Assembly (NCBI GenBank): GCA_022703485.1
Contig: JAKLDO010000020.1
Coordinates: 1-42,810 of the forward strand
Reading direction: 5' to 3'
DNA from: a bacterium
Lineage (GTDB): Bacteria > UBP6 > UBA1177
DNA length: 42,810 nt
Shown: piece after piece, positions 33,492-42,304 of the stretch
How positions within the stretch are numbered: the first letter of the stretch is position 1
How the letters are laid out: the number at the start of each line of letters is the position of its first letter
Notes under the pieces: model-generated
What the model saw: only the letters and a program-made list of their open reading frames with translations
What the model was told of the DNA's origin: nothing
The model's database searches: none
Program-made: the position numbers and the translations under genes

Positions 33492-33520
33492 TTGACATCA
33501 TATCTTTAAAAATTTATACT
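33492..33520 (+). promoter_or_regulatory. Near-consensus promoter of the coiled-coil lipoprotein
   Basis: TTGACA (33492-33497), exactly 17 bp, TATACT (33515-33520). One mismatch in twelve. The expected start is near 33527 with a 50-nt leader to the ATG at 33577. This is one of the strongest promoters in the window and suggests abundant expression of the small lipoprotein. Confidence 0.8.
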
Positions 33521-33576
33521 TTATCCAAGGTTATAAAACCAAACAGGCTTTTATTATCAATCCTAGGGAGGGTATC

Positions 33577-34005
33577 ATGTTTTTTAGAAGTATTATTTTT
33601 CTTTCCGCTGTCCTTTTCATTCTTTCGTGCTTAACAGGCTGTGATGCAAACGGAAAATCGGCATCTCAGCTTCGTCAGGAAGAACTTATTGCAAAGCTTA
33701 ATCAGGAAAAAAAGGACCGTGAAGCAAAAGAAACCGCTTCAGCTGATTACACATTTGAGCAGAAGGAAGATTTCCTGAAAGAGATCAACGGTGAACTGGC
33801 CGGATTACAGGAAAAAATAACCAAAATGGCCGGACAGAGCAGTGAGGCCGCTTTGAAAGAAGAACTGGACCTGGTAAAAAGCAATATCGAAGAAACTAAA
33901 AATTCCGACGCATCCATGTGGGAAGAATCAAAAAGGATCCTGAGAAAAAATCTTGCGGGATTGAAAGAATCTGTTTCAAAAGCGGAAAAAACGGTTGCTA
34001 AATAA
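33577..34005 (+). CDS. Small coiled-coil lipoprotein (142 aa)
   Basis: The signal peptide ends SCLTGC, with lipid Cys near residue 22. The mature part is almost entirely charged and helical, with Lys/Glu/Leu heptad-like spacing over about residues 30-140, as in coiled-coil envelope spacers. GGGAGGG lies five bases before the ATG, and a strong promoter is upstream, so it is probably abundant, like Lpp-type or stalk lipoproteins. That comparison rests on size and composition only. Its stop codon TAA at 34003-34005 directly abuts the stop of the convergent VWA gene, leaving no room for a terminator. Confidence 0.8.
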   Translation: MFFRSIIFLSAVLFILSCLTGCDANGKSASQLRQEELIAKLNQEKKDREAKETASADYTFEQKEDFLKEINGELAGLQEKITKMAGQSSEAALKEELDLVKSNIEETKNSDASMWEESKRILRKNLAGLKESVSKAEKTVAK

Positions 34006-35658
34006 TCACTGATCGATCTCTTTTGCTTTTTTGATGATCTCAAGAAATTCCTTTCTGAAACCGTAAATATCGTCACCTATATTATCTGACGCTCTTGTCA
34101 GAGCCGAATCATATGAAGAACCTTCTTTGAACTGCGAATCTCTTATTATCATTCCGAACTCAACGACTGAAGATGCAAAACCCATATTCTGTGACATTTC
34201 ATCCTTTAAACTTGAACCATCCATGTAAACATCCATATATTTACTGATATCCTCATCCGGTTCCTTGTATCTCATTCTCAGAATAAGATAGTCATCTTCT
34301 CCGAATTCGACTTCACTTTCGCCGTCAAGACCTTCCTCTGTTCCGTTATCAGCTGTAACTACCTCGTAGAATGCAGTTACTCTGTGCCCGGAACCGATCT
34401 CTCCGGCATCCTTTGTGTCATCATTGAAATCCTGATTGGGCATGACCCTGTTCTCATATCCTATCAATCTGTACTTAAGTATCCTGTCAGGATTGAAGAC
34501 CACCTGCAGTTTAACATCCTTGGCAATTGTGAACATGTTCCCGAAAAGATCCTGCACAAACACTTTCTCCGCCTCTTTTTCGGTATCTATATAAAAATAA
34601 TTGCCATTGCCTTTATCGGCGAGAGTTTCCATTTTGCTGTCCTGGAAATTGCCCATTCCGAACCCGAGCACCGTCAGGAATATGCCTTTATCCCTGTTTT
34701 CAACTATCAATGACTCCATCTCAGCATCACTCGAAGGTCCCACATTGAAATCACCGTCTGTTGCAAGTATGACCCTGTTGTTGCCGTCACCGTTGAAGTT
34801 CTTTTCAGCAAGTTCGTATGCTGTGATTATTCCCTGTGCACCGGCAGTGGAACCTCCTGACTGAAGTCCGTCTATCGCACTGTTTATTTTGTCTTTCTGA
34901 TCACCTGATACTGAATCCAGAAGAACCCCGGCACTTCCGGCATATGTTACTATGGATATTGTGTCCTTTTCAGAGATATTCCCGACAAGCTTTTTAAAAG
35001 CTTCTTTAATTAACGGCAGTTTGTTGTAGTCGGACATTGAACCTGAAACATCTATCAGGAACACAAGGTTGCTTGAGGGAACACTTTCCGGATCTATCTC
35101 CTTTCCTTTCAGTCCGAACATCACAAGATATGCGTCATCTCTCCACGGGGATCTCGCCATCTCCATTGTCACGGAAAAAGGCTTATCTTCATCAGGCTTG
35201 GGATATTCATAATCGAAATAATTGACCATCTCCTCTATCCTGACATTGTCTACAGGAGGCATCTGGTGATAGTTCATGATATAATTTCTTACCAGCGAAT
35301 AAGAAGCCGTATCCACATCAATTGAGAAAGTAGAGGTGTTCTCCACAGCTGTTTCGACGAACTGATTTTCAACCAACTCTCCTATATTATCGGGCTGTTC
35401 CTGCGTGCCCGGATCATCGTCACTTGTCTCTGAACCATTTTCATCTGAAACTGTTGAGTCACCGGTATTGCCAGTGTCTGCGGTGTCTGCAGTATCCCCG
35501 GTATCTGCTGTATTTCCAGTGTTGCCTGTGTCCCCGCTGTTACCTGCATCACCGGGATCATAATTGTCATTGTTTGAACCTGTATCGCTTTTATCAGATT
35601 CATTGGATGCAAATGCGGCATCATCATGACCCATGGCACAGGATGGGTATGGATTCAA
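34006..35658 (-). pseudogene. VWA-domain (YfbK-like) protein, 3' part cut off from its signal peptide by an IS
   Basis: The open frame begins after the IS at a TTG-type position and holds an acidic Thr-Gly spacer. A conserved N-terminal block follows (FSIDVDTASYSLVRNYI, then VRIEEMVNYFDYEYP). The VWA domain has an intact metal site: FLIDVSGSMS, the Thr of GGSTAGAQGI and the Asp of ATDGDFNVG. A C-terminal DUF3520-like region ends the protein. It matches the YfbK-type lipoproteins in layout. The lipoprotein signal lies beyond the IS, at 36997. Any product made from this part would stay in the cytosol. No ribosome site stands before the TTG. The stop abuts the stop of the convergent lipoprotein gene. 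Confidence 0.85.
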
Positions 35659-35664
35659 TAGACT

Positions 35665-36907
35665 GGTAACATATAATTCTCAAGACATAGGTAACAGTCT
35701 TGGAGGATTAGATGAGTTGGAAGAACATTGATCTGGAGCATATCAGGATGGAATTTGTTATGCTGGCGAAAGAAGAAGGAATGAACAGGAGTGAGCTCTG
35801 CCGTCATTTTCATGTAAGCCGGAAGACTGGGTACAAGTGGCTGAACCGGTATATTAAAGAAGGATTATCCGGGCTTATTGAGCAGTCTAAACGTCCGTTG
35901 ACCTTAAGGAATGAGATAAGCGGAGAGGCAGTAATGGAAATAGTTGAGATCCGTAGTCAGCATCCTTCGTGGGGTCCGAAAAAAATAAAGGAGATTTTGC
36001 ATCGCAGCAGAGGGATAAAATCAACTCCCGGGGTTTCAAGCATAGCGAGAATATTGAAAAGACTGGCATTATCGGAGTCGAAAGGGAGAGGGAGGAAGAA
36101 ATCGGTTCCGAGAGAGAAAGTGATCTCAAAACCTGATGGTTGCAATTCTATCTGGACGGTTGATTTCAAGGGCTGGTGGAGGTTGAAGAACGGTGAAATA
36201 TGTGAACCACTTACAATAAGAGACCTTTACAGCCGTTATGTTCTGTGTGTGAAACCTATGAAGAAGAAGGGAACATCAGAGGTTGAGAAAGTTTTCAGTG
36301 AAATATTCTCCCGTTACGGCCTGCCTGATAAAATAAGAAGTGACAACGGGATTCCTTTCGCCTCTGTTCGCAGTCCTGTGGGTTTCAGCAAATTAAGTGC
36401 ATGGTGGAGAACGCTGGGCATTGAGCATGAAAGAATAAGACCTGGACATCCTGAAGAAAACGGAAGTCACGAAAGATTTCACAGAGATATAGCCATTGAA
36501 ATAGAATCTGAACCTTCTGAGGATTTTGAAACGGAAACGGTGAGACTGGAAAAATGGAGACGGGAATACAATTACATCAGACCGAACGAAGCGATCGGGA
36601 TGAAAGTGCCGGGAGAAATATACCGTAGATCGAAAAGAAGACCGGACGGAATTGACCTCGCAGTATATCCGTCAGAATTCAAGACAGATACCGTTAATAA
36701 AAACGGATGTATACTCCTTGATGGTAATTGTGTATACATCAGCACTGTTTTCAGCGGAATAGATGTCGGAATTGAAAAAGACTCCGAGGGTTTGATCAAA
36801 ATATGGTTTTGCGATCTTATCATCGGAACAATAAGTGTGAACGGAGAGTTCATTCTAAAGGTGTAATTAAAATGGTGTTACCCATGTTCTGAGAATAATG
36901 TGTTACC
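35665..36907 (+). mobile_element. IS481-type insertion sequence (about 1.24 kb)
   Basis: Imperfect 32-bp terminal inverted repeats lie at 35665-35696 and 36876-36907. Each consists of two GGTAACA units 25 bp apart (27 of 32 positions match). One transposase gene fills the interior. A further CAAGACATAGGTAACA match reaches past the right end, so the true right boundary may lie a few bases to either side (up to about 36925). No clear target-site duplication was seen. It sits inside the VWA lipoprotein gene. Confidence 0.85.
35712..36866 (+). CDS. IS481-family DDE transposase (384 aa)
   Basis: The N-terminal helix-turn-helix covers about residues 20-60 (MNRSELCRHFHVSRKTGYKW). A second winged region follows, then an rve-type integrase core with Asp151 (WTVDFKGWW), Asp211 (RSDNGIPF) and Glu254 (EENGSHERFH), the expected DDE set. 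Length and layout match full-length IS481 transposases, and nothing suggests it is broken. GGAGG lies five bases before the ATG. The enzyme would cut at the GGTAACA-containing ends and reinsert the element. The reading direction is opposite to that of the interrupted VWA gene. Confidence 0.93.
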   Translation: MSWKNIDLEHIRMEFVMLAKEEGMNRSELCRHFHVSRKTGYKWLNRYIKEGLSGLIEQSKRPLTLRNEISGEAVMEIVEIRSQHPSWGPKKIKEILHRSRGIKSTPGVSSIARILKRLALSESKGRGRKKSVPREKVISKPDGCNSIWTVDFKGWWRLKNGEICEPLTIRDLYSRYVLCVKPMKKKGTSEVEKVFSEIFSRYGLPDKIRSDNGIPFASVRSPVGFSKLSAWWRTLGIEHERIRPGHPEENGSHERFHRDIAIEIESEPSEDFETETVRLEKWRREYNYIRPNEAIGMKVPGEIYRRSKRRPDGIDLAVYPSEFKTDTVNKNGCILLDGNCVYISTVFSGIDVGIEKDSEGLIKIWFCDLIIGTISVNGEFILKV

Positions 36908-36997
36908 TATGTCTTGAACTTGACATCTGTCGGAAACATCGTTTCCGCACGAGATCAGAAAAACCAGAATTACAATTGTTAACCACTGCTTTAACAT
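36878..36997 (-). pseudogene. 5' fragment of the VWA lipoprotein gene (signal peptide)
   Basis: The minus-strand ATG at 36997 opens MLKQWLTIVILVFLISCGND, a textbook lipoprotein signal with the lipid Cys at residue 17. The frame continues VSDRCQ and then runs into the IS, where it meets TAA at 36880-36878. A G-rich ribosome site (TTGGGGG) is about seven bases upstream of the ATG. The acidic Ser/Asp start is what would be expected before the Thr-Gly spacer of the fragment at 35658, so the two are halves of one gene. Confidence 0.85.
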
Positions 36998-37165
36998 TTT
37001 TTTCCCCCAAAAAAACAATTTTTATCGAATAACAATAGCAACATTCATACCACAGATTTAGAAAAATTTCAAATAAAACAGTGTGTTAGGATTATTTTAA
37101 GATCTATTAGGATATGTCGGTCTTTTTTCTCCAATCCGCTCGGGCTGTTAGCTTAATGACCTGTT

Positions 37166-37194
37166 TTGATTTTCACAAAGCTCTCTGCTATATT
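37166..37194 (+). promoter_or_regulatory. Promoter of the 37224-39297 gene pair
   Basis: TTGATT (37166-37171), 17 bp, TATATT (37189-37194). The start is expected near 37201, about 23 nt before the ATG at 37224. The region from 36998 to 37165 shows nothing else clear; a weak minus-strand TTGAAA/TATGAA pair there may once have driven the VWA gene. Confidence 0.6.
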
Positions 37195-37223
37195 TAGATG
37201 ATATTAATTTGGAGATACAGGAT

Positions 37224-38069
37224 ATGCGTTTAAGTTTTTCAGTGTTCTTAACAATTTTTGTCATCGGTTCTTTTCCTTTCACTTTTTTTGCTCAGTCTCA
37301 GGAAAATGATTCGATAGTAGTATGGCGCATTGAACCGAAAACAGGCGTTTCAGATAAAGAAGCTGATACCATTAGCGGCATAGTGACCGCCGAAGTAGGC
37401 AGAATATCCGGCAGGAAGACCGTCGGCGAGAATGAAATGAAGGCTCTCATTGTCGGAGAAGAGATGAAAATGTCATGCGGAGCTGAAGATACGGCTTGTG
37501 TTGCTGAGATCGGTGCCGCACTCGGCGCTCCTGAATCGGTTACAGGCACAATATCTAAAATGGGAGATTACTGGATCCTCACCCTGCAGAGGCTGAATGT
37601 AAGAAAAGTAGAAGTGATATCACGGTATGAAAACAGGATAAAAGGCGATGTCAACCTTCTTATCGAAACAGTTCCTTCGGCAGTAAGCGAACTTTTTAAA
37701 AAACAGAAAAGCAGTAAAGCTCCGGCTGTATCATCTGAAGAGAAAAGACCTTTGAAAAAGCTTACGGTCCTTGGTAAAAGCGGGATCGGACTTCTTGCCG
37801 GAGGAGGAGCGCTGATAATTTTCGGCGGGATCGCCCAGTGGCGCACAGGAATTGAAAAAGACCGTTACGAAAAAGGCGCGACGGAAGGTGACACTTCGGA
37901 TTACAATGCCTGGAAATACACTTCGATAATCTCCTATTCAGTCGGAGGAGCGGCTCTTGCAGCGGGAATGGCCCTTCTTATAACAGACCTCGTAATGGAC
38001 ACGCCTGTAAAAACGGCTGTTACACCTCTTCCCGGCGGAGCAGCGATCTCTTTCAGCTGGAGATGGTGA
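37224..38069 (+). CDS. Exported envelope protein with C-terminal membrane segments (281 aa)
   Basis: A signal peptide (about residues 1-23, MRLSFSVFLTIFVIGSF then FFAQSQ) leads into a roughly 120-residue domain. That domain contains two nearby cysteines (SCGAEDTAC) and the stretch GAPESVTGTISKMGDYWIL, similar to TolB/CsgG-like 'compute and report' periplasmic domains common in myxobacteria. A Lys-rich linker follows, then two hydrophobic segments near 190-210 and 233-255. I use the ATG at 37224; the frame upstream offers only a TTG. The DUF1566 lipoprotein gene begins one base after its stop. The similarity call is weak. Confidence 0.7.
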   Translation: MRLSFSVFLTIFVIGSFPFTFFAQSQENDSIVVWRIEPKTGVSDKEADTISGIVTAEVGRISGRKTVGENEMKALIVGEEMKMSCGAEDTACVAEIGAALGAPESVTGTISKMGDYWILTLQRLNVRKVEVISRYENRIKGDVNLLIETVPSAVSELFKKQKSSKAPAVSSEEKRPLKKLTVLGKSGIGLLAGGGALIIFGGIAQWRTGIEKDRYEKGATEGDTSDYNAWKYTSIISYSVGGAALAAGMALLITDLVMDTPVKTAVTPLPGGAAISFSWRW

Positions 38070-38070
38070 C

Positions 38071-39297
38071 ATGAAATACTTTCTTTTTTTTATTGTTTTA
38101 TTTCTGCTGTCAGGATGTGACGCTTTCAAGTTGAAGGACCTCGGAGGCTACGGTGAACCTTGTTTTGAGAACGGACTTTGCGAAGGTGCACTGATCTGCA
38201 TCCAGAATGTGTGTTCCGAGGGAGTTGAAGATTCTGATCAGTCGGAAGAGTCAGACCAGTCGGACCAGTCAGACCAGTCGAACGATTCAGACGATTCAGA
38301 CGAGTCGGACCAGTCAGACGAATCGGACGATTCAGACACTGTGGAAAAAGAGACTTGCAATTTCGGCGAGCTCTGCTGGAAAGTAGTTCCCACCCAGCAG
38401 ACAAGGTGTTTCAGTGATACCGGACACATAGACTGTCCGGAACCTTCAGAATCAGGCTTCGGGCAGGACGGATCATATCCGCCATTCAATGAACGCACTT
38501 TTGAAAATGTCAATTTAAGCGGAACATACTTTGTACACGACACAGTTACAGACCTTCTTTGGAGCAAGACCACGACCGACAACCTTGTCAGTTTCAGCGA
38601 TGCAGGAACTTTCTGTCAGGCGCTTAACAACAGTGGAGCCGGCGGAAAATTCAACTGGAGACTTCCGTATCTGCATGAACTTGTATCCATTGTCAATTTT
38701 GACGCCGTGAACCAGCCGATGACAGACGGTTTCTATTTTCCGCATATAAAAAAAGGAAAATACTGGACACTGACTAAACTCGGTTACGAAAATTACTACT
38801 ATGTTGATTTTTCAGGTAAAAGTCAGTTCTATACCGACGACAGCGATACAGGGCAGAATTATGCTACCTGTGTAAGCTCAGACCACACTTACGACACGGA
38901 ACTTAAATTCAACCGGTGGAACGAAATATATTCAGGGACTGACACCATGGTCGAAGACAGACTGACCGGACTTGAATGGCAGAAAGTCACCGATTATTCT
39001 ACAAGGCTCTGGAAAGATGCAGTAAATTATTGCGAAAGTCTTACTTTTGCCCAGAAGACCGACTGGAGACTGCCTGATGTGAACGAACTTCATTCCCTTG
39101 CGACATATGAGAACGAACCCGAACAGCAAACCACATTCCCCGGCATGGGAAGCGATTTCTACTGGACCTCGACAACGAACGCAAACACCATAGAAAATGC
39201 CTGGGTAGTGGAGTTCAAATACGGAATACTCAAGCCTGAATTACAAAAAGAGGAAAACATTAACGGAATATATACTATCTGCGTCAGGAACCGGTAG
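38071..39297 (+). CDS. Lipoprotein with Ser-Asp repeat and two DUF1566 domains (408 aa)
   Basis: The signal ends FLLSGCDAF, with lipid Cys16. A small Cys motif (GEPCFENGLCEGALICIQNVC) follows, then a Ser/Asp/Gln repeat of about 35 residues and a further Cys segment. Two DUF1566 units then stand in tandem, one around LLWSKTTT with FNWRLPYLHELVSIV and one around LEWQKVTD with DWRLPDVNELHSL, ending WTSTTNANT and a final ICVRNR. GGAGATGGTGAC precedes the ATG, which is one base after the previous stop. The last 14 bases overlap the convergent transporter gene. It is probably a surface-exposed lipoprotein; the ligand is unknown. Confidence 0.85.
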   Translation: MKYFLFFIVLFLLSGCDAFKLKDLGGYGEPCFENGLCEGALICIQNVCSEGVEDSDQSEESDQSDQSDQSNDSDDSDESDQSDESDDSDTVEKETCNFGELCWKVVPTQQTRCFSDTGHIDCPEPSESGFGQDGSYPPFNERTFENVNLSGTYFVHDTVTDLLWSKTTTDNLVSFSDAGTFCQALNNSGAGGKFNWRLPYLHELVSIVNFDAVNQPMTDGFYFPHIKKGKYWTLTKLGYENYYYVDFSGKSQFYTDDSDTGQNYATCVSSDHTYDTELKFNRWNEIYSGTDTMVEDRLTGLEWQKVTDYSTRLWKDAVNYCESLTFAQKTDWRLPDVNELHSLATYENEPEQQTTFPGMGSDFYWTSTTNANTIENAWVVEFKYGILKPELQKEENINGIYTICVRNR

Positions 39298-40777
39298 ACT
39301 GTCTCTTTTTTTTCAGACTGAACCTTAACATCATAAGAATGGTTATGAACCCGAACATCGATATCACGATCCATATCTTCCAGGGATGATAAGCCTCCCA
39401 GAGGATCCTGTTCGCCTCATAATGATCCACACCCATTGTCTGCTGGAAATACGGAAAGAAATCAAAGGTGTTCACATTCATTTTTTCAAGTGTTTCAGGC
39501 AGCAGTCTATGAGGATTTTCCGCAATATAACTGCTTACAACCTGCTGAAGGGTCTCAACTGGCACTTTTTTAACTTCAAGCAGATACTGTTTTGTGATCA
39601 GGGTCTTGTTTGCATAAAGATCGTAAAGAGGTCCGGAAAGTGCGTTCCCGGCTATCCACCCCACAGCGAAAGGTATGTTGCCCAGACCCATGTAAAGAGC
39701 TTTTTTGTCAGCAGGGGCATTGACCCCGATGTATTCACTGAATTTAGGGGAACATGTCATTTCACCGAAACTGAAAAGAACGATGCACAGAACTGTCACC
39801 GTTCCCGCCATAAAAAGCCCGGCACCGAGAAATGCGAAAGTCGTGATAAGTATACCGGCTGTTATAGCGGCAAGTCTCGCGAATTTTCCTGTCACCATGC
39901 TCCACGGCACCATGAAAAGTATTATGCACAGAGCGTTTATATTGATGATCTGCTCAGCTTTCACACTTCCGTTATCTGTCATGAAAGCAGGCAGGAATTC
40001 CGCAAGTTTGCGGCTGTCCACCCACTGGTCGATGAAATTGGGAAAAAGGTCCCACATCTGCATGAACATCAGCCAGAATCCGCTGAATATCATCAGGAAC
40101 ATCATGAAATCAAGGTCCTTGAGAGCGGTCAAAGTATCTCCAAAAGCCTTTTTTGCCGATCTTGAAGTTTTGCGGGCGGGTTCCTTATAGAAAAATATTG
40201 CCGGAATGAAGTTCAGCGCCGTTGCAACCGCCGCCGCGTAAAAAACCAGATGCCATGTGTATCCTGCAGACTCGCTTCCCCTCAGTGCGCTTGCAAGAAG
40301 AGGCGCCATGAAATTACCGATATTGACGACCCAGTAGAATATTCCGAAACCGAGTGAACTGTTCCCCTCGTTGACAGACGATGCCACCGTGCCCTGCACC
40401 GGCGGTTTGAAAATAGCTGTTCCGGTCCCGACAGTTACCCCTGCAACCATCATTGTCCAGAAACCTGTCGCGTTAGCCATCAGGACATATCCCGTGATAT
40501 TGAGCGTAAAAGCGGTGTAAAGACTTCTCTTATATCCGAAATTGTCTGTGAACGAGCCGCTGAACATCGGTATCAGTGTCTGACAGGCCGCCCAGACCAT
40601 GAAAATTAGCCCTTTTTCCGTGAATGAAAGCCCCAGACCCTGCTTGTCGGCCGTAGCCACCATCCAGAGCGGAAGCACAGCCCTGACAGCGAAAAAAGCA
40701 AGCCTTTCGAACATTTCCATCACATTAACGATCCAGAAATTTTTCTGAAAACCTTTCAACTGAGACTTAAAACCCAT
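39284..40777 (-). CDS. POT-like MFS transporter, probable oligopeptide uptake (497 aa)
   Basis: The N-terminus holds NVMEMFERLAFFAVRAVLPL, close to the ExxER signature of proton-dependent oligopeptide transporters, followed by about 12 membrane segments. GTGTAIFKPPVQGTVAS and GIFYWVVNIGNF are the usual POT helices 4-5. I place the start at the ATG at 40777, with AGGGGATTGAT directly upstream. The long reading from further up is a shadow of the carboxypeptidase gene. It begins two bases after the carboxypeptidase stop and is probably coupled to it. An extracellular carboxypeptidase feeding an oligopeptide carrier would be a sensible pairing; the true substrate is not proven. Confidence 0.85.
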   Translation of the reverse strand: MGFKSQLKGFQKNFWIVNVMEMFERLAFFAVRAVLPLWMVATADKQGLGLSFTEKGLIFMVWAACQTLIPMFSGSFTDNFGYKRSLYTAFTLNITGYVLMANATGFWTMMVAGVTVGTGTAIFKPPVQGTVASSVNEGNSSLGFGIFYWVVNIGNFMAPLLASALRGSESAGYTWHLVFYAAAVATALNFIPAIFFYKEPARKTSRSAKKAFGDTLTALKDLDFMMFLMIFSGFWLMFMQMWDLFPNFIDQWVDSRKLAEFLPAFMTDNGSVKAEQIININALCIILFMVPWSMVTGKFARLAAITAGILITTFAFLGAGLFMAGTVTVLCIVLFSFGEMTCSPKFSEYIGVNAPADKKALYMGLGNIPFAVGWIAGNALSGPLYDLYANKTLITKQYLLEVKKVPVETLQQVVSSYIAENPHRLLPETLEKMNVNTFDFFPYFQQTMGVDHYEANRILWEAYHPWKIWIVISMFGFITILMMLRFSLKKKRQSTGS

Positions 40778-40778
40778 A

Positions 40779-42191
40779 TCAATCCCCTGAAATAAAAGAG
40801 CATCCGCCGCCGCCCGAACTGGGATCTCCGTCAAAAAAAGCATCCGGCATTTCATCATTTTTATCTTTATCACTGCCAAGATCGTCATCTGGCTCCTCAA
40901 AACTGTCATCCGGCTCTGAATTGTTTTCAAAATCGGGAAGTTCAAGGTCGGACCTGTCACATTTGTAATCGTACCGGGTGTTTTCTATGACATCGTTCTT
41001 TCCGTTGCCGTCATTATCCATATTTATTGCGGTTTTCCCGGTTATTATGTGCTCGATTAGATACATGGCGGGAGTTATATTCTCTTTCACAGTGTCCATT
41101 ATCTGGCCTGCCGGGAGAACAAAGTCATTCACGCCGTTCATGTGAGGCCGCAGCTCTATCGTGAAAGACGGTTTTCCGTCAAAACTGTTCATGAACCATT
41201 CTGTCATCTCTCCGAAAGTGAAATAAAGACCTGAAGTCTGCATTACGAGGTAGACACTTCCGCATTCTGAAAATGTCAGCTCCGCCATTTTGGAAGCAAG
41301 CTCATTATAATATTCACTTTTTTCCGCAGGATCATTTGTCGACCCCGGCGGGTAGAGTATCATCTGACCGTATGAATGGTATGTTATAAGCCCGTCAAGC
41401 GACTTTATGCCGTTCTCAAAAGGTTTTTCAAAACTGTTTTTCATCAGATCCCTTATCGCAACAGTTTCAGGTTCACTGAAAGGACCTGTGCCGTGAACAT
41501 ATTCCACCTGCATCCATGAAGAATCATAATTTCGGTTAAGGTCTACGCCGACAGTCATGTCGGGATTGATCCTTCTGTTATATCTCCAGTATCTTTCCTG
41601 ATCACGGGAATAAACATAGCCGTCAGGATTCAGAACAGGGACCAGCCATATTACAGATCTCTCAAGAATATCAGACACATATGGGTTGGAGTCCATATTT
41701 TCAACAATAAACTCGGCTATTGAAAGGGGAACTTCGTACGATATCCATTCCCTTGCATGATGTGTTCCGGCAAGAAGTATCTCGGGAAGATCTGCGTCAC
41801 TGTTATTTTTTGATATCCTGACCGCCTTTATCTCACGGTCCTCGATCGACCGCCCTATTACAAATACCTGTGCTCTGCCGCCCGAAGACTTCTCAAGTCC
41901 GTCCACTCTCTCATATATCTGGTCAAGGTCATAATAATCAGGTGTTATTTCAATGTTTTCAACGATTTCATCAACAACTCCGAACTCTCCGAGCAGTTCA
42001 ATGTCACTTTCCACGGCATTGACCATGAGCTCTATTGTGCCGTCAGAAGTTTTTCCGGCACCTGCGACATCAAGCATACCGGCAAGATGTTTAAGATATT
42101 CATCATCCTTTTCAATTCTTATCCTGAACATGTCAGCCTGCAGAGAGCAGAAAAAGAAGATCAAAACAAATCCGGGAATGTATTTTGCCAA
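40779..42191 (-). CDS. Secreted M14 zinc carboxypeptidase with Gly4-Cys tail, TTG start
   Basis: Metal and catalytic residues are in place: His145 and Glu148 (GTHHAREW), the later zinc His in TYHSYGQ, and the general-base Glu in FTIELRP. LVPVLNPDGYVYS and DLNRNYDSSW are substrate-pocket motifs of carboxypeptidase A/T-type enzymes. An N-terminal signal peptide (YIPGFVLIFFF, cut near LQADM) and a short propeptide precede the domain. After it come a stretch with an acidic Asp/Glu spacer and a C-terminal SSGGGGCSFISGD. I choose the TTG at 42191, three bases after AGGAGGGG. The ATG at 42212 falls on the predicted transcription start, so it cannot be used normally. Confidence 0.88.
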   Translation of the reverse strand: MAKYIPGFVLIFFFCSLQADMFRIRIEKDDEYLKHLAGMLDVAGAGKTSDGTIELMVNAVESDIELLGEFGVVDEIVENIEITPDYYDLDQIYERVDGLEKSSGGRAQVFVIGRSIEDREIKAVRISKNNSDADLPEILLAGTHHAREWISYEVPLSIAEFIVENMDSNPYVSDILERSVIWLVPVLNPDGYVYSRDQERYWRYNRRINPDMTVGVDLNRNYDSSWMQVEYVHGTGPFSEPETVAIRDLMKNSFEKPFENGIKSLDGLITYHSYGQMILYPPGSTNDPAEKSEYYNELASKMAELTFSECGSVYLVMQTSGLYFTFGEMTEWFMNSFDGKPSFTIELRPHMNGVNDFVLPAGQIMDTVKENITPAMYLIEHIITGKTAINMDNDGNGKNDVIENTRYDYKCDRSDLELPDFENNSEPDDSFEEPDDDLGSDKDKNDEMPDAFFDGDPSSGGGGCSFISGD

Positions 42192-42215
42192 AAGCCCCTC
42201 CTGAAAAAACATCTC

Positions 42216-42244
42216 AGTATAACCCGCAACGTCTAATGAGTCAA
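42216..42244 (-). promoter_or_regulatory. Promoter of the carboxypeptidase-transporter operon
   Basis: On the minus strand, TTGACT (42244-42239), 17 bp, then TATACT (42221-42216). The start is expected near 42209, about 18 nt before the TTG start at 42191. Two mismatches in twelve. Confidence 0.7.
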
Positions 42245-42247
42245 AAC

Positions 42248-42275
42248 TTGAAAAGCATGTATTTAATCTTAATAT
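42248..42275 (+). promoter_or_regulatory. Divergent promoter of the small membrane-anchored protein
   Basis: TTGAAA (42248-42253), 16 bp, TAATAT (42270-42275). The start would be near 42282, about 23 nt before the TTG at 42305. It lies back to back with the carboxypeptidase promoter, with only three bases between their -35 boxes. Confidence 0.45.
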
Positions 42276-42304
42276 TAAGCAGAAAAAAGTTAAGGAGACC
42301 CGTT

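Noticed and set aside
35658-35658. Genuine start of an uninterrupted VWA gene at the TTG
   Set aside because: No ribosome site is present, the protein would lack an export signal, and a matching lipoprotein signal lies in the correct orientation just beyond the IS.
40778-40960. 61-residue N-terminal extension of the POT-like transporter
   Set aside because: It is read from another frame of the carboxypeptidase 3' end; the ATG at 40777 has a proper ribosome site and starts the known transporter sequence.
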